DNA of 53,398 nt from Polaromonas sp. (GCA_030650875.1 JAUSDK010000194.1:1-53398), one strand, 5' to 3'. Positions 11,151 through 24,405 are shown, numbered from the stretch's first letter. Notes: generated from the sequence alone by a model not told the origin. Numbers and translations are program-made.

Positions 11151-11843
11151 ATGAATACGACGGATGCGAAGCGCATCCTCGAAACAGCACTTATTTGCGC
11201 GCAGCAACCGCTACCTTTGCGCGAGATGGGCGTCCTGTTTAACGGGGTATTGACGGCCGACAGTCTGAAGTTGGTGCTTGAGGAGTTGCAAAACGACTGG
11301 GCAGGTCGCGGTGTCGAACTCGTTCACGTGGCGACAGGCTGGCGCTTTCAGAGCCGTCCCCACATGCGCGAGTATTTAGACAGGCTCCATCCAGAGAAAC
11401 CGCCCCGTTACAGCCGGGCCGCCCTGGAAACGCTGGCGATCATTGCTTATCGCCAGCCCGTGACGCGGGGCGACATGGAGGATATCCGGGGCGTCACAAT
11501 TAACGGGCTGCTTCTCAAGCAATTGGAAGATCGTGGTTGGGTGGAGGTGATCGGTCATCGTGAAACGGTGGGTCGACCCGGACTTTATGCCACTACCAGG
11601 CAGTTTTTGGATGATTTGGGTGTGGAGTCGCTGGATCAGCTTCCTGTTATGGGGAGCGCGCCTGATCAGGCGGCAATGCGCGAACGAGTTGAATTTGGCA
11701 TCGCTGACAATCCGCTCATTACCCCCGCTGAACTGCTTGCTTCGTTCGGGGATGCCGAAGAAGAGGCCGCTGCCCAGGCACGGATTCCGAAAAATATAGA
11801 AATCCAGGAAAGCCTGGAGCCGGATGACGGCACCAGTTCCTGA
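11151..11843 (+). CDS. scpB: Segregation and condensation protein B
   Basis: [25 protein letters not shown]...[29 protein letters not shown]. Confidence 0.94.
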   Translation: MNTTDAKRILETALICAQQPLPLREMGVLFNGVLTADSLKLVLEELQNDWAGRGVELVHVATGWRFQSRPHMREYLDRLHPEKPPRYSRAALETLAIIAYRQPVTRGDMEDIRGVTINGLLLKQLEDRGWVEVIGHRETVGRPGLYATTRQFLDDLGVESLDQLPVMGSAPDQAAMRERVEFGIADNPLITPAELLASFGDAEEEAAAQARIPKNIEIQESLEPDDGTSS

Positions 11844-13362
11844 CACCCTCCTAACCGTCGGGACCCCGCGCTCCGCACGCATGACTGAAAAAAGTATGAA
11901 TCATCAAGACCAATCCGCTTCCGAGGCCCCGGCCATGCCTGCCCAAAATATAGATAAAGACACGGCTCCAGTAGTCGAACCATCTGCGCAGGGTGCGCCT
12001 GATTTGACAGCTTCCGCTGAGCCAGTCGACGCCGTCATGCCCAAACCGGTGACCACGCGAGGTCGGCCAGCGCCTGCAACCACCGCCATCCGGTTTGAAG
12101 ATGTGGTGACCGGTCAATTCGATGCGGACGAAGAGGATGTGGCGCTTGATTTGCCCAAGCGGGTTTTGTCGGCGCAACCCGAGACCCCAAAGCTGCACAA
12201 GGTTCTTGCCCAGGCCGGCATGGGTTCCCGGCTTGAGATGGAGAAGTTGATTCTCGAAGGACGTATTTCGGTCAATGCCGAGCCGGCCCACATCGGGCAA
12301 CGGATCCAGTTTGGCGATACGGTCAAGGTCAATGGCAAGCCGGTTCGGGTCCGGATTGATCCACCGCCGCCGCGTGTGATTGCGTACCACAAGCCCGCGG
12401 GCGAAGTCGTGACGCACGACGATCCACAGAATCGACCTACCGTGTTTCGCCGATTGCCCAAGTTGTTTCAGGGTAAATGGCAGTCCGTGGGGCGCCTTGA
12501 CTTGAACACCGAAGGTCTGCTGCTGCTGACGAGTTCGGGCGAACTGGCCAATAAGCTAATGCATCCCCGCTTTGGACTGGAGCGCGAGTATGCCGTGCGG
12601 GTGCTGGGCGCGCTGAACAATGAGGAGAAAAAGCGCTTGCTGGAAGGTGTGGTGCTTGATGATGGGATTGCCCAGTTCGGCTCCATCGAGGCGGGTGGTG
12701 GCGAAGGCGCCAATTGCTGGTATCGGGTCACTATTTCCGAAGGTCGCAACCGCGAGGTTCGCCGTATGTTTGAAGCGGTCGGGCATGCCGTCAGTCGTCT
12801 GATTCGTATTCGCTATGGTGCCATGGTGTTGCCGCGAGGCCTCAAGCGGGGTGCGTTTGTCGAGCTCGATGAAAATGATATCTGGGCGCTGACCAGCGCC
12901 GTAACGCGTTCTGAGTCGAAGGCTGATCCGCGAACTGATGCTGCCAATCCGGGTCGTGTGGCGGGCGAGGGCGGTGATCTGCAGCGCCGGGGTCCGCGTG
13001 GAAACGAGCGCGCCCGTAGCGGCGCCGGACGGCCACGGGGGCCAAATGCAGGACCCGGGGCAACTCGCTTCGGGCAGTCAGGCCCAGGCGGTCCCCAAGG
13101 TCAGAAGCGGCGCGATGACCGCCCTGCGCGGGGCGAGCGTTCGGCCGGAGGCGGCCAACCTGACCCGATGAAGACCTCATTTGGGTACATTGGCTCCGAT
13201 ACTCTGACGCGGCAGCGACAAGACCAGGGGCAGCACCGAGGCGGCGGCAATACGGGCAATACCGGCAATACCGGCGGGATGGCAGGTGGCCAGCGTCGCG
13301 GCGGTGGCAACGGAGGCGGTAGCGGTAATCGCGGCGGGGGAAACCGCAGCGGAAATCGTTGA
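11824..13362 (+). CDS. rluB: 23S rRNA pseudouridine synthase RluB with Gly/Arg/Asn-rich C-terminal tail
   Basis: S4 domain [57 protein letters not shown]; start uncertain (MNHQDQ also possible). Confidence 0.92.
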   Translation: MTAPVPDTLLTVGTPRSARMTEKSMNHQDQSASEAPAMPAQNIDKDTAPVVEPSAQGAPDLTASAEPVDAVMPKPVTTRGRPAPATTAIRFEDVVTGQFDADEEDVALDLPKRVLSAQPETPKLHKVLAQAGMGSRLEMEKLILEGRISVNAEPAHIGQRIQFGDTVKVNGKPVRVRIDPPPPRVIAYHKPAGEVVTHDDPQNRPTVFRRLPKLFQGKWQSVGRLDLNTEGLLLLTSSGELANKLMHPRFGLEREYAVRVLGALNNEEKKRLLEGVVLDDGIAQFGSIEAGGGEGANCWYRVTISEGRNREVRRMFEAVGHAVSRLIRIRYGAMVLPRGLKRGAFVELDENDIWALTSAVTRSESKADPRTDAANPGRVAGEGGDLQRRGPRGNERARSGAGRPRGPNAGPGATRFGQSGPGGPQGQKRRDDRPARGERSAGGGQPDPMKTSFGYIGSDTLTRQRQDQGQHRGGGNTGNTGNTGGMAGGQRRGGGNGGGSGNRGGGNRSGNR

Positions 13363-13405
13363 AGACCTCGGCCTCCCCTGATTTCACGGCTACGAACGGA
13401 TGAAG

Positions 13406-13452
13406 AAAGCCCACAGGTTAAACTCATGGGCTTTATTCAATTTTTGAATAAA
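13406..13452. terminator. Tandem hairpins in rluB-ndk intergenic region
   Basis: AAAGCCCA(13406-13413)/TGGGCTTT(13427-13434), overlapped by perfect 9-bp TTTATTCAA-TTT-TTGAATAAA (13432-13452). Confidence 0.55.
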
Positions 13453-13489
13453 TTAGCAACCCAATAAATCTAAAACGCAAGGAAAATTT

Positions 13490-13915
13490 ATGGCAATCGA
13501 ACGCACTCTCTCCATCATCAAGCCCGACGCAGTCGCAAAAAACGTCGTGGGCCAGATTTACGCACGTTTTGAGGCTGCCGGCCTGAAAGTTGTCGCTGCG
13601 AAAATGGTGCACCTGTCGCAAGGTGAAGCAGAAGCTTTTTACGCCGTTCACAAAGAGCGTCCTTTTTTCAAGGACCTTGTCTCTTTCATGATCTCCGGTC
13701 CTGTGATGATTCAGGCGCTGGAAGGCGAAGGCGCTGTGTTGAAAAACCGCGACCTGATGGGCGCCACTGACCCGAAGAAAGCTGATGCTGGCACCATTCG
13801 TGCAGATTTTGCTGACAGCATCGATGCCAATGCGGTGCATGGCTCTGACGCTGTCGAAACGGCAAAAGAAGAAATCGCTTTCTTCTTTGCCGGCATGAAC
13901 GTTTACGCACGTTAA
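13490..13915 (+). CDS. ndk: Nucleoside diphosphate kinase
   Basis: [35 protein letters not shown] active-site region. Confidence 0.98.
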   Translation: MAIERTLSIIKPDAVAKNVVGQIYARFEAAGLKVVAAKMVHLSQGEAEAFYAVHKERPFFKDLVSFMISGPVMIQALEGEGAVLKNRDLMGATDPKKADAGTIRADFADSIDANAVHGSDAVETAKEEIAFFFAGMNVYAR

Positions 13916-13994
13916 CAATGTTCGTCCCCATGCTTTGCCTCCCCGCAACCGGGTCGTCACTTGCTTGGGGCGGCGCGGCTTGCCGCGCACTGCC

Positions 13995-15152
13995 ATGACT
14001 ACCAACCTCCTTGACTATGACCTGGAGGGCTTGGTCGCCTTTTGTGAGCAGCTTGGCGAAAAACGCTTCCGCGCCACGCAGTTGTTCCGCTGGATTCATC
14101 AAAAAGGAGCGTCAGATTTTGAGCAGATGACAGATCTGGCGAAGTCCTTGCGCGAAAAACTGAAAACTTCGGCCTGCATACAGGGGCCCAAAGTGGTATC
14201 CCGCCATGAATCGACAGACGGCACCATCAAGTGGTTGTTTGACGTCGGCGCCGGGGATGTCATTGAGACGGTCTTCATTCCCGAAGCTGATCGCGGCACC
14301 TTGTGCATTTCATCGCAAGCTGGTTGTGCCGTCGGATGCAGATTTTGCTCTACAGGACATCAGGGGTTTAGCCGCAACCTGACCACTGGGGAAATTGTCT
14401 CCCAGTTGTGGTTTGCCGAGCATTTTTTGCGTGCGCATCTGGACAGGAAAAACCGGCAGGAGCGGGTGATTTCCAATGTGGTCATGATGGGCATGGGCGA
14501 GCCCTTGCAGAACTATGCGCAGCTACTACCGGCGCTAAAAGTCATGCTCGACGACCATGCTTATGGGCTGTCGCGACGCCGGGTGACGGTGTCGACCTCT
14601 GGCGTCGTTCCCATGATGGACAGATTGGGCAAGGATTGTCCTGTCGCGCTCGCGGTATCGCTGCACGCACCCAATGATGCACTGCGCGACAACCTGGTGC
14701 CTCTGAATAAAAAATACCCTATTGAAGAGTTACTGGCGGCTTGTACTCGCTACCAGGCGGCGGCACCACGTGACTTCATCACGTTTGAATATTGCATGCT
14801 TGACGGCGTCAACGACCAGCCCGAGCACGCCCGCCAACTGGTGTCCCTGATGCAGACCCATGCGGCGCGTGGCTTGTCGTGCAAGTTCAACCTTATTCCC
14901 TTTAATCCGTTTCCTGCCTCTGGCCTGAAGCGCTCGGACATGCAGCAGGTTGCCGCGTTCGCAAAGATCCTGATGGATGCCGGTATCGTGACGACGATTC
15001 GTAAAACCCGTGGTGACGATATTGACGCCGCTTGCGGGCAACTGGCTGGCGACGTTCAGGACCGAACCAGCGTAGACCGACGTATGGCCGCGCAGCGGCA
15101 AGGTATGCTTGGAGGCATCAAAGTGGTGGTGCTCAAGGGGCTAAGTCAATGA
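13995..15152 (+). CDS. rlmN: Dual-specificity RNA methyltransferase RlmN
   Basis: radical [40 protein letters not shown]. Confidence 0.97.
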   Translation: MTTNLLDYDLEGLVAFCEQLGEKRFRATQLFRWIHQKGASDFEQMTDLAKSLREKLKTSACIQGPKVVSRHESTDGTIKWLFDVGAGDVIETVFIPEADRGTLCISSQAGCAVGCRFCSTGHQGFSRNLTTGEIVSQLWFAEHFLRAHLDRKNRQERVISNVVMMGMGEPLQNYAQLLPALKVMLDDHAYGLSRRRVTVSTSGVVPMMDRLGKDCPVALAVSLHAPNDALRDNLVPLNKKYPIEELLAACTRYQAAAPRDFITFEYCMLDGVNDQPEHARQLVSLMQTHAARGLSCKFNLIPFNPFPASGLKRSDMQQVAAFAKILMDAGIVTTIRKTRGDDIDAACGQLAGDVQDRTSVDRRMAAQRQGMLGGIKVVVLKGLSQ

Positions 15153-15958
15153 AGTCTGTCTTCAAGGTGATCTGGATTCCAGCGTGTTGGGTAGCTTTTT
15201 CCCTGGTGGGTTGCGCGAACCAGCCTGGCGCCCCCGGGGCTTCGGGCGTTCAAAGTGACATGGTGACCGAGTCTGATGAACCTGACCAGCGCAAGCGCGC
15301 GCGGTTGCGGCTTGAATTGGCGACAGGGTATTTCCAGGAAGGGCAGACCAAGGTCGCGCTCGATGAGATCAAGCAATCGATTGCCATAGATCCAAGCTAC
15401 GCGAATGCATTTAATTTGCGTGGGCTGGTGTACATGCGGCTGAATGACATTCCCCTGGCAGAAGATAGCTTTCGCCGTGCATTCGTGTTGAATCCGCGTG
15501 ATGCGGATGTCGCCCACAACTATGGCTGGCTGCTTTGCCAGCAGGCCCGCTACGCTGAATCGTTCAAGTTGTTTACACAGGCTGCCGCCATTCCAACCTA
15601 CACAGGCAAAGCCAAGACCTTGATGGCCCAAGGGGTGTGCCAGGTTCGCGCAGGGCAGCTTGATGACGCAGAGAGGAGCCTTAAGCAGTCTTATGAGTTT
15701 GATGCAGGCAACCCGGTTACCGCCTATAACCTGTCCAACCTCCTTTATGTGCGAGGTGAACTGACCCGTGCGCAGTTTTACATACGCCGTTTGAATAACA
15801 GCGAACTGGCAAATGCTGAAACGCTCTGGCTTGGCATAAAAATTGAGCGCAAGCTGAATAATCGGGAGAATGCGTTGCAACTGGCCGATCAGTTGAAAAA
15901 GCGCTTTGCACAATCGTCCCAGGCTGCCGCTTATGAAAAAGGTGACTTCAATGAGTGA
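15149..15958 (+). CDS. pilW: Type IV pilus biogenesis/stability protein PilF/PilW (TPR lipoprotein)
   Basis: lipobox SLVGCAN; TPRs [29 protein letters not shown]. Confidence 0.9.
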   Translation: MKSVFKVIWIPACWVAFSLVGCANQPGAPGASGVQSDMVTESDEPDQRKRARLRLELATGYFQEGQTKVALDEIKQSIAIDPSYANAFNLRGLVYMRLNDIPLAEDSFRRAFVLNPRDADVAHNYGWLLCQQARYAESFKLFTQAAAIPTYTGKAKTLMAQGVCQVRAGQLDDAERSLKQSYEFDAGNPVTAYNLSNLLYVRGELTRAQFYIRRLNNSELANAETLWLGIKIERKLNNRENALQLADQLKKRFAQSSQAAAYEKGDFNE

Positions 15959-16985
15959 GCTTGCCCCCATTTTCGGTGGGACTGCGAGCCCGGAGTCTGC
16001 CGCTGTTGACCCGCAGATCAATACCGGTACGATGCCTGCAGAGCCCACAGCCGGTGCCTTGCTCCGCGCGGCGCGAGAGGCTGCCGGCATTCACATTGCC
16101 GCCTTGGCGGCGCTACTCAAGGTTCCCGAGAAGCGGCTTGAAGCGCTGGAGCATGACCGTCTGGATTTGTTACTCGACGCCGTTTTCGCGCGCGCGCTGG
16201 CCTCCAGCGTGTGCCGTACGCTTAAAATTGATGCGCGGCCAGTGCTTGAGCGGCTGCCGCCAACCAGTGCCTGTCAGCTCAAACGACTTGGCGGCGAGAT
16301 CAATGCGCCGTTTCGCCCTTCAGTTTCCGGTCCGGTACTGTCTGCCCGTTCCCTCATTTCGCGGCCTGTAGTTCTTGCGGGGATTGCGCTGTTGCTTGGG
16401 GCAATGGTGTTAATCGTTTTTCCAGCAATCAAGCAGTACATTGAGCAGGAACAACGAAATCAAGACAGTGTACCTGGCAGTGGTGGTCTTGTATTGCTAC
16501 CGCTTGAAGGTACTCGGGCTGATTCGAGTGATAAATCACCTGTGACCGTGGCTGAAATCTCCAGCGCGGCTGTCGCTGATAGCCCTGCTGTGGTGGAAGA
16601 TCCGCTTTCTGGATCTTCGAGTTCGCCTGCATTGGTAGCATCACAGACCTTGGTTGCCATTCAAGCGCCTATGCTTCCGTCGGGCAATTCGGCAATGCCA
16701 GCTGCTACCGCGCCTTCAACTGCTGGCCCAGTGGCGCAAGTCGCATCCCCGGGCAATGTGTCGTTTCGCGCAAGCGGCCAGTCCTGGGTCAAGGTGACGG
16801 ATGCGAACGGCAGGGTGGTGTTGACCCGAACCCTTGCCAGTGGCGAGGCGGCCGAAGCGTCCGGCGCGCTACCGCTTTCGGTTGTTGTGGGCAGGTCTGA
16901 CCTGACACAGGTTCAAGTACGTGGGAAAGCTTTTGATTTGTCCGCAGTCTCCAGAGATAACGTAGCCCGATTCGAGGTGAAATAG
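15951..16985 (+). CDS. RodZ-like helix-turn-helix membrane protein with C-terminal DUF4115-like domain
   Basis: [36 protein letters not shown], one TM segment, C-terminal [29 protein letters not shown]. Confidence 0.88.
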   Translation: MSELAPIFGGTASPESAAVDPQINTGTMPAEPTAGALLRAAREAAGIHIAALAALLKVPEKRLEALEHDRLDLLLDAVFARALASSVCRTLKIDARPVLERLPPTSACQLKRLGGEINAPFRPSVSGPVLSARSLISRPVVLAGIALLLGAMVLIVFPAIKQYIEQEQRNQDSVPGSGGLVLLPLEGTRADSSDKSPVTVAEISSAAVADSPAVVEDPLSGSSSSPALVASQTLVAIQAPMLPSGNSAMPAATAPSTAGPVAQVASPGNVSFRASGQSWVKVTDANGRVVLTRTLASGEAAEASGALPLSVVVGRSDLTQVQVRGKAFDLSAVSRDNVARFEVK

Positions 16986-18268
16986 TGCAGGTTTGTCTCC
17001 CCATAGAGTCGGCTTTTCCAAAAGCCAAACGCTCTACCCAAGTCCAGGTCGTCTGGGCATCCCGCGTTGTGACCGTGGGCGGCGACGCGCCGGTCCGGAT
17101 TCAGTCCATGACCAACACGGACACTGTAGATGCAATAGGCACTGCCATCCAGGTCAAAGAACTGGCTGTGGCAGGGTCCGAAATGGTCCGTATCACCGTC
17201 AATACGCCTGAGGCGGCCGAGGCCGTACCCTACGTGCGTGAGCAACTGGACCGAATGGGCATCGACGTCCCCTTGATTGGCGATTTCCATTACAACGGCC
17301 ACCGTTTGTTAACCGATTACCCCGCTTGTGCAGAGGCCTTGTCCAAATACCGGATTAACCCCGGCAATGTGGGCAAGGGCAACAAGCGCGACAGGCAGTA
17401 TGGGCAGATGATCGACGTTGCCATGCGCTGGAACAAACCGGTGCGTATTGGGGTGAACTGGGGCAGCCTTGATCAGGAGTTGCTGGCCAGCCTGATGGAC
17501 GAAAACAGCGCGCGCGCCACCCCCTGGGATGCCAAACAGGTCATGTACGAAGCGCTGATCACTTCTGCGATTGACTCTGCCCAGCGTGCAGAGGAAATGG
17601 GCATGCAGCGCAACAAAATTATTTTGTCGTGCAAGGTAAGCGGTGTTCAGGATTTGTTATCGGTGTACCGTGAACTGGCCAGGCGCGGCGACTATGCCCT
17701 TCACCTTGGTCTGACCGAAGCCGGTATGGGAACCAAGGGCACGGTGGCGTCTGCAACGGCGCTGTCTATCTTGCTGCAAGAAGGTATTGGCGACACCATT
17801 CGGGTATCGCTGACGCCCCAGCCCGGTGAGGCCCGCACGCAGGAAGTCGTGGTGGCTTCCGAAATTCTCCAGGCGCTGGGATTGCGCAACTTTGTCCCCA
17901 GCGTGACCGCGTGCCCCGGATGCGGGCGCACGACAAGCACCACTTTTCAGGAACTGGCCAAGCAGATCGACGACTTTTTGCGTGCCCAGATGCCCGTCTG
18001 GCGCGTGCGATACCCGGGCGTTGAGGGTCTTAAAGTTGCGGTGATGGGTTGCATTGTCAATGGTCCCGGTGAAAGCAAGCACGCTGACATCGGCATCAGC
18101 TTGCCTGGTTCCGGTGAAGTACCGGTGGCCCCAGTGTTTATAGATGGTGAAAAAAGACTGACCTTGCGTGGCGAAAATATTTCGCAGGAGTTCCAGGCCA
18201 TCGTTGAAAACTACATAGAAAAACGCTTTGGCACGCAGACTGCTGCTGCTGAAGTCGCATCGTACTGA
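16985..18268 (+). CDS. ispG: 4-hydroxy-3-methylbut-2-en-1-yl diphosphate synthase
   Basis: [51 protein letters not shown] start. Confidence 0.97.
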   Translation: MQVCLPIESAFPKAKRSTQVQVVWASRVVTVGGDAPVRIQSMTNTDTVDAIGTAIQVKELAVAGSEMVRITVNTPEAAEAVPYVREQLDRMGIDVPLIGDFHYNGHRLLTDYPACAEALSKYRINPGNVGKGNKRDRQYGQMIDVAMRWNKPVRIGVNWGSLDQELLASLMDENSARATPWDAKQVMYEALITSAIDSAQRAEEMGMQRNKIILSCKVSGVQDLLSVYRELARRGDYALHLGLTEAGMGTKGTVASATALSILLQEGIGDTIRVSLTPQPGEARTQEVVVASEILQALGLRNFVPSVTACPGCGRTTSTTFQELAKQIDDFLRAQMPVWRVRYPGVEGLKVAVMGCIVNGPGESKHADIGISLPGSGEVPVAPVFIDGEKRLTLRGENISQEFQAIVENYIEKRFGTQTAAAEVASY

Positions 18269-18275
18269 CGAACCC

Positions 18276-19634
18276 ATGCTTGAAAAAATGACTGCCAACC
18301 CGGCAGGGAAATCGCCTTCCTCAAAGGCCGGGAAGCTGACTGCCGTCAAAGGCATGAACGACATTTTGCCGCCGGACTCCGCCCGCTGGGAATGGCTTGA
18401 GGGCAAGGTGCGTACCTTGATGGAGCGCTACGCCTACCGCAACATCCGTACGCCCATTCTGGAACATACCCAACTGTTTGTGCGGGGCATCGGCGAGGTG
18501 ACAGACATCGTCGAAAAAGAGATGTACTCGTTCGAAGACCGTTCGGACAAGCACGGCGACCACGATCACCTGACCATGCGTCCCGAAAATACAGCCAGCG
18601 TGGTGCGTGCGGTCACGGAACACAATTTGCTGTATGACGGCGGCAAGCGTCTCTATTACATGGGGCCTATGTTTCGGCGTGAACGACCGCAACGTGGCCG
18701 CTACCGCCAGTTCCACCAGATCGGCGCAGAAGCGCTTGGCTTTGCCGGTCCCGAAGTCGATGCTGAATTGATTTTGCTCGCGGCAGCGCTGTGGAAGGAC
18801 TTGGGCCTCACGGATTGGCGCCTGGAAATTAACAGTCTGGGTCAGCCCGAAGAGCGCGCTCAGCATCGCGCGCAACTGATTGCCCATTTCGAATTGCATG
18901 CAGATGCCCTGGATGAAGAGGCGCGCAGGCGGCTTCACAGCAATCCGCTGCGTATTCTGGATTCCAAAAATCCTGCCATGAAAATGGTGGTTGAAAGCGC
19001 TCCCCGTCTTATCGACTTTTTGGGGCCTGAGTCGCTGGCGCATTTTGACGGGCTTAAAGCCATCCTTGATGCCAATCAAATTTCCTGGACGCTCAATCAC
19101 CGCCTGGTACGCGGGCTGGACTATTACAACCTCACCGTATTCGAATTTGTGACCGATCGACTGGGCGCGCAAGGCACCATCTGCGCGGGTGGTCGCTATG
19201 ACTACCTGATTGCGCAAATGGGTGGCAAGGCGGCGCCGGCTGTGGGCTGGGCCCTGGGGGTGGAGCGTGTGCTGGAACTCATCAAGGAGCAGGGTGAGCC
19301 GGTTCCGGTCCTGGTGCCAGATGCCTATGCAGTGATTCCAGATGCGTCTGCCTTACCCGTCGTTTTGAGGACGCTGCAGGCTTTGCGCGCAGCGGGCGTG
19401 AGCGTGCAAATGCATGCGGGCGTCAGCGTCGATGGGATGGGGAGCATGAAATCGCAATTCAAGAAGGCTGATGGCAGCGGTGCAAAGTACGCACTGATCT
19501 TTGGTGCCGCCGAACTCTCGGAGGGGTGCGTTTCCGTCAAACCTTTGCGGGGCGGGAAATCGGAGACCGAGCAGGTCCAGACCCATCAGTCGCTGGACGA
19601 TGTGCCTGCATGGGCTCAGATGCTGCGCGCTTGA
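18276..19634 (+). CDS. hisS: Histidyl-tRNA synthetase
   Basis: [51 protein letters not shown]. Confidence 0.97.
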   Translation: MLEKMTANPAGKSPSSKAGKLTAVKGMNDILPPDSARWEWLEGKVRTLMERYAYRNIRTPILEHTQLFVRGIGEVTDIVEKEMYSFEDRSDKHGDHDHLTMRPENTASVVRAVTEHNLLYDGGKRLYYMGPMFRRERPQRGRYRQFHQIGAEALGFAGPEVDAELILLAAALWKDLGLTDWRLEINSLGQPEERAQHRAQLIAHFELHADALDEEARRRLHSNPLRILDSKNPAMKMVVESAPRLIDFLGPESLAHFDGLKAILDANQISWTLNHRLVRGLDYYNLTVFEFVTDRLGAQGTICAGGRYDYLIAQMGGKAAPAVGWALGVERVLELIKEQGEPVPVLVPDAYAVIPDASALPVVLRTLQALRAAGVSVQMHAGVSVDGMGSMKSQFKKADGSGAKYALIFGAAELSEGCVSVKPLRGGKSETEQVQTHQSLDDVPAWAQMLRA

Positions 19635-19731
19635 GCTGCTACTAGCGCAACCACTTAGGCGCTCCTTAGCGCCCTTTACAATCAACCTCACGCATTTCGC
19701 GCCGTTATCGGGCAGAACCAGCAGAATTTTT

Positions 19732-20427
19732 ATGGCAAAACACCTCGATTTGGAAGAACAGGAACAGCTTGACGAGCTCAAGCATTTCTGGAAGCAGTAT
19801 GGCAACCTCATTACGTGGTCCCTGATTGCAGTCTTAAGCGCCTTTGCTGCCTGGAACGGCTACCAGTATTGGCAGCGAAATCAGGCCGCGCAGGCGGCCG
19901 TGATGTATGACGAGGTCGAGCGCGCCTTGAAGTCGGGTGACCTGGCAAGGGTAGACCGCTCATTTGCCGACATGAAAGACCGTTTCAGCCGTACCACGTA
20001 TGCACAGCAAGCGGGTCTCCTGGCAGCCCGGGCACACTACGACAAAGGCAATGTCGATGCCTCCCGCGCTGCGTTGGGTTGGGTCGCAGAGAAATCTTCG
20101 GACGAAGGCTATCAGGCCATTGCCAAGTTGCGCCTTGCCGGGCTCTTGCTCGACAAGAAGTCTTATGACGAGGCTTTGCAGCAACTCTCCGGCAGCTTCC
20201 CGAAGGATTTTGCTGCGCTGGCGGCTGACCGGCGCGGTGACATTTTGGTAGCTCAAGGCAAGAATACTGAAGCCAAGGCTGAATACCAAAAGGCCTACGA
20301 CGGCCTTGAGGAGCGTGTCGAGTACCGTCGGCTTGTGGAGGTCAAACTGAATGCGTTGGGCGTTGATCCCACTGCAGGCCCAGCCAAGTTGGCTGATGCT
20401 GCATCCACAGCTGGGGTAAATAAATGA
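19732..20427 (+). CDS. YfgM/tetratricopeptide-like ancillary SecYEG translocon protein
   Basis: MAKHLDLEEQEQLDELKHFWKQYGNLITW + TM; position between hisS and bamB. Confidence 0.9.
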   Translation: MAKHLDLEEQEQLDELKHFWKQYGNLITWSLIAVLSAFAAWNGYQYWQRNQAAQAAVMYDEVERALKSGDLARVDRSFADMKDRFSRTTYAQQAGLLAARAHYDKGNVDASRAALGWVAEKSSDEGYQAIAKLRLAGLLLDKKSYDEALQQLSGSFPKDFAALAADRRGDILVAQGKNTEAKAEYQKAYDGLEERVEYRRLVEVKLNALGVDPTAGPAKLADAASTAGVNK

Positions 20428-21569
20428 GTAATCAGTCCTTTGCCTCACTAACCCGCTCTGTGCGGGTTCCAGTTGCTATTTTTCTGGTAGCTGCGTTGAG
20501 CGGCTGCTTCGGTGGAGTGAAAAAGCCCCAACCTGCAGAACTTCAGCCGGTGGTTGCCTTGATGTCCGCGAGTCAAAGCTGGAGCACGCGTATTGGACCG
20601 GTAAGCTTTCCGCTGGAGGTGGCAGTTTCTGGCAACACCGTGGCGCTTGCGAGCGGCGATGGCACCATCGCCTTGCTGGAGGCCGCGACCGGTCGGGATG
20701 TCTGGCGAATGGCGCTCAACACGCCGATCGCCGCCGGCGCCGGGAGTGACGGTAAAGTGGTGGCGGTGGTCACGAAAGCCAACGAAGTCGTCGCGCTGCA
20801 GGATGGCCGTGAAGTTTGGCGTCAGAAACTTGGCGCTCAGGTCTTTACCGCGCCCTTGGTTGCAGGTGCCCGGGTGTTTGTACTTGCAGCGGATCGCTCC
20901 GTCAATGCTTTCGACGGGCAGACCGGCCGCAAGTTGTGGTCTCAGCAGCGCCCCACTGAACCCTTGGTACTGCGTCAGTCGGGTGTACTGGTTGCTGTGG
21001 GTGATACCCTCGTCGTCGGCTTGTCGGGTCGACTGGCAGGACTCAATCCCTCCAGCGGCAGTATTCAATGGGAGGCGCCGATTGCCTCGCCACGCGGCAT
21101 CAATGACGTGGAGCGCCTCGTTGATCTGGTCGGCCGGGTTAGCCGGGCTGGCGATACGGTGTGCGCGCGGGCTTTTCAGGCCAGCATAGGCTGCGTGAAC
21201 GCTGTCCGCGGCAGCTTGCTCTGGACCAAGCCCGCCAGCGGCGCTCAAGGTATAGACGGTGATGAGCGCTTACTGTTCGGCACCGAATCGGACGGGACGG
21301 TCATGGCTTGGCGACGTAACGACGGCGAGCGGGTATGGTCGACAGATCGCCTGCGCTACCGAGGCCTGACGGCGCCGCTCATGGCGGGGCGCGCGATCGC
21401 GATTGGTGATTCGACCGGATTTATTCACCTGTTGTCGCGGGAAGACGGTTCACTGCTCAACCGCTTGCCGACCGATGGATCTGCCATCGCTGCATCTCCT
21501 GTACTCGCGGGCAATGCGCTGATTGCGGTGACCCACAACGGCGGCGTTTACGGCTTCAAGCCTGAATAA
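20424..21569 (+). CDS. bamB: Outer membrane assembly lipoprotein BamB
   Basis: lipobox [11 protein letters not shown]-type beta-propeller repeats; ATGA overlap with the upstream gene. Confidence 0.94.
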   Translation: MSNQSFASLTRSVRVPVAIFLVAALSGCFGGVKKPQPAELQPVVALMSASQSWSTRIGPVSFPLEVAVSGNTVALASGDGTIALLEAATGRDVWRMALNTPIAAGAGSDGKVVAVVTKANEVVALQDGREVWRQKLGAQVFTAPLVAGARVFVLAADRSVNAFDGQTGRKLWSQQRPTEPLVLRQSGVLVAVGDTLVVGLSGRLAGLNPSSGSIQWEAPIASPRGINDVERLVDLVGRVSRAGDTVCARAFQASIGCVNAVRGSLLWTKPASGAQGIDGDERLLFGTESDGTVMAWRRNDGERVWSTDRLRYRGLTAPLMAGRAIAIGDSTGFIHLLSREDGSLLNRLPTDGSAIAASPVLAGNALIAVTHNGGVYGFKPE

Positions 21570-21594
21570 ACACGCCTTACCAGAAACCTTATTG

Positions 21595-22932
21595 ATGAAA
21601 CCTGTAATTGCATTAGTTGGTCGCCCGAATGTGGGTAAATCGACAATTTTCAACCGGCTGACCAAGACGCGGGATGCGATCGTGGCCGATTTCGCCGGGC
21701 TGACACGGGACCGTCATTACGGCAATGGCGACTTGGGGGACCACGAATATATCGTCATCGATACCGGTGGTTTCGAGCCTGATGCCATCACCGGTATTTA
21801 CAAGGAAATGGCCAAGCAAACCCGGCAAGCGGTAGCGGAAGCTGACGTCGTCGTATTTGTGGTGGATGCCAGGGCTGGCATCAGCGCCCAGGACCACGAC
21901 ATCGCCAAGTACCTGCGCAAGCTGGGAAAACCGACGGTCCTGACGGCGAACAAGGCCGAAGGCATGACGGAGGGCGGCCGCTTCTCCGAGTTTTTTGAGC
22001 TTGGATTGGGTGAAGTGTTGCCGGTCTCCGCTTCCCATGGGCAGGGCATGCGCATGTTGGTGGACATGGCACTGGCGCCGCTGCATTTGCCAGAAAACGA
22101 CGAAGACGTTGAACCGCAGGATCCTTCGGTCATCAAACTGGCGGTTGCGGGCCGTCCCAACGTGGGCAAGTCCACTCTGATCAATGCCTGGCTTGGAGAG
22201 GAACGGCTGGTTGCATTTGATCTGCCTGGAACAACCCGGGACGCGATCTCGGTTCCATTTGAGCATGCCGGCCAGAAATTTGAGTTGATTGATACGGCTG
22301 GTTTGCGGCGCAAGGGTAAGGTTTTCGAGGCGATCGAGAAGTTCTCGGTAGTCAAGACCTTGCAGGCAATTGAAAGCGCGAACGTCGTGCTGCTGCTGCT
22401 GGATGCTACGCAAGGCGTGACCGATCAGGATGCGCACATCGCGGGCTACATTCTTGAAAGCGGCCGGGCGGTGGTGTTGGCCATCAACAAGTCTGATGCC
22501 GTTGATTCTTACCAGCGCGAGCTTCTTGAGCGGTCGATTGAAACCAGACTGGGTTTCCTTAAATTCGCAGCGATTCACCGGATATCGGCTACCAAGCGCC
22601 AGGGCTTGGGCCCGGTCTGGAAATCGATTATCCAGGCCCATGCATCGGCTAACCGCAAGATGTCGACGCCGGTGCTGACGCGTCTGTTGCTGGAAGCCGT
22701 GCAGTTTCAGCAACCCCAGCGTTCAGGCGTCTTTCGGCCCAAGATGCGTTATGCGCATCAGGGCGGGATGAACCCACCGATCATCATCATTCACGGGAAT
22801 TCCCTGGAGCATGTCACCGAGTCGTACAAGCGCTTCCTGGAAGGCCGGTTTCGAAAAGAGTTTGACCTTGTCGGCACCCCGCTGCGCATCCAGATGAAAA
22901 CCTCCCAGAATCCGTTTTCCGGTAAGGATTAA
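21595..22932 (+). CDS. der: GTPase Der (EngA)
   Basis: two G-domains [14 protein letters not shown] and [16 protein letters not shown]-like C-terminus. Confidence 0.98.
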   Translation: MKPVIALVGRPNVGKSTIFNRLTKTRDAIVADFAGLTRDRHYGNGDLGDHEYIVIDTGGFEPDAITGIYKEMAKQTRQAVAEADVVVFVVDARAGISAQDHDIAKYLRKLGKPTVLTANKAEGMTEGGRFSEFFELGLGEVLPVSASHGQGMRMLVDMALAPLHLPENDEDVEPQDPSVIKLAVAGRPNVGKSTLINAWLGEERLVAFDLPGTTRDAISVPFEHAGQKFELIDTAGLRRKGKVFEAIEKFSVVKTLQAIESANVVLLLLDATQGVTDQDAHIAGYILESGRAVVLAINKSDAVDSYQRELLERSIETRLGFLKFAAIHRISATKRQGLGPVWKSIIQAHASANRKMSTPVLTRLLLEAVQFQQPQRSGVFRPKMRYAHQGGMNPPIIIIHGNSLEHVTESYKRFLEGRFRKEFDLVGTPLRIQMKTSQNPFSGKD

Positions 22933-23005
22933 TGGAACGCCGCAGGGCACCAAGATGCGCTGTGGTAAGGTCAGGGTCTCTTAACTTTTGAACACGGAAA
23001 ATATC

Positions 23006-23257
23006 GTGAGCACAAATAAAAGCCAACTATTGCAGGATCCATTTCTCAACACATTACGTCGCGAGCATGTTCCTGTTTCCATTTATCTCGTCAACGGGAT
23101 TAAATTGCAGGGCCAGATCGAGTCTTTCGACCAGTATGTGGTCTTGCTTCGCAATACGGTAACCCAAATGGTTTACAAGCACGCGATCTCGACGATTGTG
23201 CCGGGTCGCGCTGTTACCTTTTCAACGGGCGAGACTGAAGAAAGTCCCTCCAACTGA
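23006..23257 (+). CDS. hfq: RNA chaperone Hfq
   Basis: [62 protein letters not shown] start. Confidence 0.98.
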   Translation: MSTNKSQLLQDPFLNTLRREHVPVSIYLVNGIKLQGQIESFDQYVVLLRNTVTQMVYKHAISTIVPGRAVTFSTGETEESPSN

Positions 23258-23301
23258 GCCCGAACGATACATCCCTGAAATCACGCCCTCTGGCCCTGCT
23301 G

Positions 23302-24405
23302 GTGGGGGTGGATTTGGGGTTTCCTAATTTTGATGGCGACCTGCATGAGCTCGGCTTGCTGGCGCAGACCGCAGGCCTGGAGCCGGTCGCTCGCGTGACC
23401 TGCAAGCGTAAGGCGCCTGACGCCGCGCTGTTTATCGGCACTGGAAAAGCCGACGAGATCAAAATGTTGGCCCTTGAGACCGGGGCGACCGAGGTGATTT
23501 TCGACCAGTCGCTCAGCCCGGCGCAGCAACGCAACCTGGAGCGCCATCTGGATCTCCCCGTCAATGACCGGACCTTGCTGATTCTGGAGATTTTTGGCCA
23601 ACGGGCACGCAGTCACGAGGGCAAGCTGCAGGTGGAATTGGCCCGGCTCCAATACATGTCCACCCGGCTGGTACGCCGATGGTCTCACCTTGAACGGCAA
23701 ACCGGGGGCGCAGGTGTGCGTGGCGGGCCAGGCGAGAAGCAGATTGAACTCGACAAACGCATGATTGGCGAAGCCATCAAGCGGACCAAGGAGCGTCTGC
23801 TAAAGGTCAAGAAGCAGCGCCAGACGCAGCGCAAACAAAGGGAACGGCGTAACTCCTTCACGATCTCGCTGGTTGGCTACACCAATGCCGGGAAATCGAC
23901 GCTGTTCAATGCATTGGTCAAGGCCAGGGCCTATGCAGCCGATCAGCTTTTTGCAACGCTTGACACCACGACGAGGCAACTCTACCTCGGTGAGTCCGCT
24001 CGTTCTGTATCGCTTTCTGACACGGTAGGTTTTATTCGGGATTTGCCACACGGCCTGGTCGATGCGTTTGCAGCCACGCTGCAGGAGGCCGTTGATGCCG
24101 ACCTGTTGCTGCATGTCGTTGACGGCTCGAACCCTGACTATCTTGAGCAAATTGAGCAAGTGCAGCGGGTCCTGTCCGAAATTGGGGCCGCTGAAGTTCC
24201 CCAGATTCTGGTTTTCAATAAACTTGATGCCATTGACAAGGACAGCCTGCCACTGCAGTTGCGGGACATGTTTGAATTGAAGGATGCGTTTGATGGTTCA
24301 GGCAAAAGCGTAGACCGCGTATTTGTGAGCGCCAAGACGGGTGAGGGATTGCCGCAATTACGTGAGCTTCTGTCTGCCAAGGCAAGCAGTTTGCCGCCGG
24401 GATAA
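23302..24405 (+). CDS. hflX: GTPase HflX (true start possibly slightly upstream)
   Basis: GVRGGPGEKQIELDKR, GYTNAGKSTLFNAL, DTVGFIRDLPHGLVDAF. Confidence 0.95.
   Translation: MGVDLGFPNFDGDLHELGLLAQTAGLEPVARVTCKRKAPDAALFIGTGKADEIKMLALETGATEVIFDQSLSPAQQRNLERHLDLPVNDRTLLILEIFGQRARSHEGKLQVELARLQYMSTRLVRRWSHLERQTGGAGVRGGPGEKQIELDKRMIGEAIKRTKERLLKVKKQRQTQRKQRERRNSFTISLVGYTNAGKSTLFNALVKARAYAADQLFATLDTTTRQLYLGESARSVSLSDTVGFIRDLPHGLVDAFAATLQEAVDADLLLHVVDGSNPDYLEQIEQVQRVLSEIGAAEVPQILVFNKLDAIDKDSLPLQLRDMFELKDAFDGSGKSVDRVFVSAKTGEGLPQLRELLSAKASSLPPG

Noticed and set aside
13225-13361. Gly/Asn-rich tandem repeat (GGCAATACC units), considered as a minisatellite or CRISPR-like array
   Set aside because: In-frame low-complexity C-terminal tail of RluB (GNTGNTGNTGG); such tails are common in betaproteobacterial RluB. 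No spacers.
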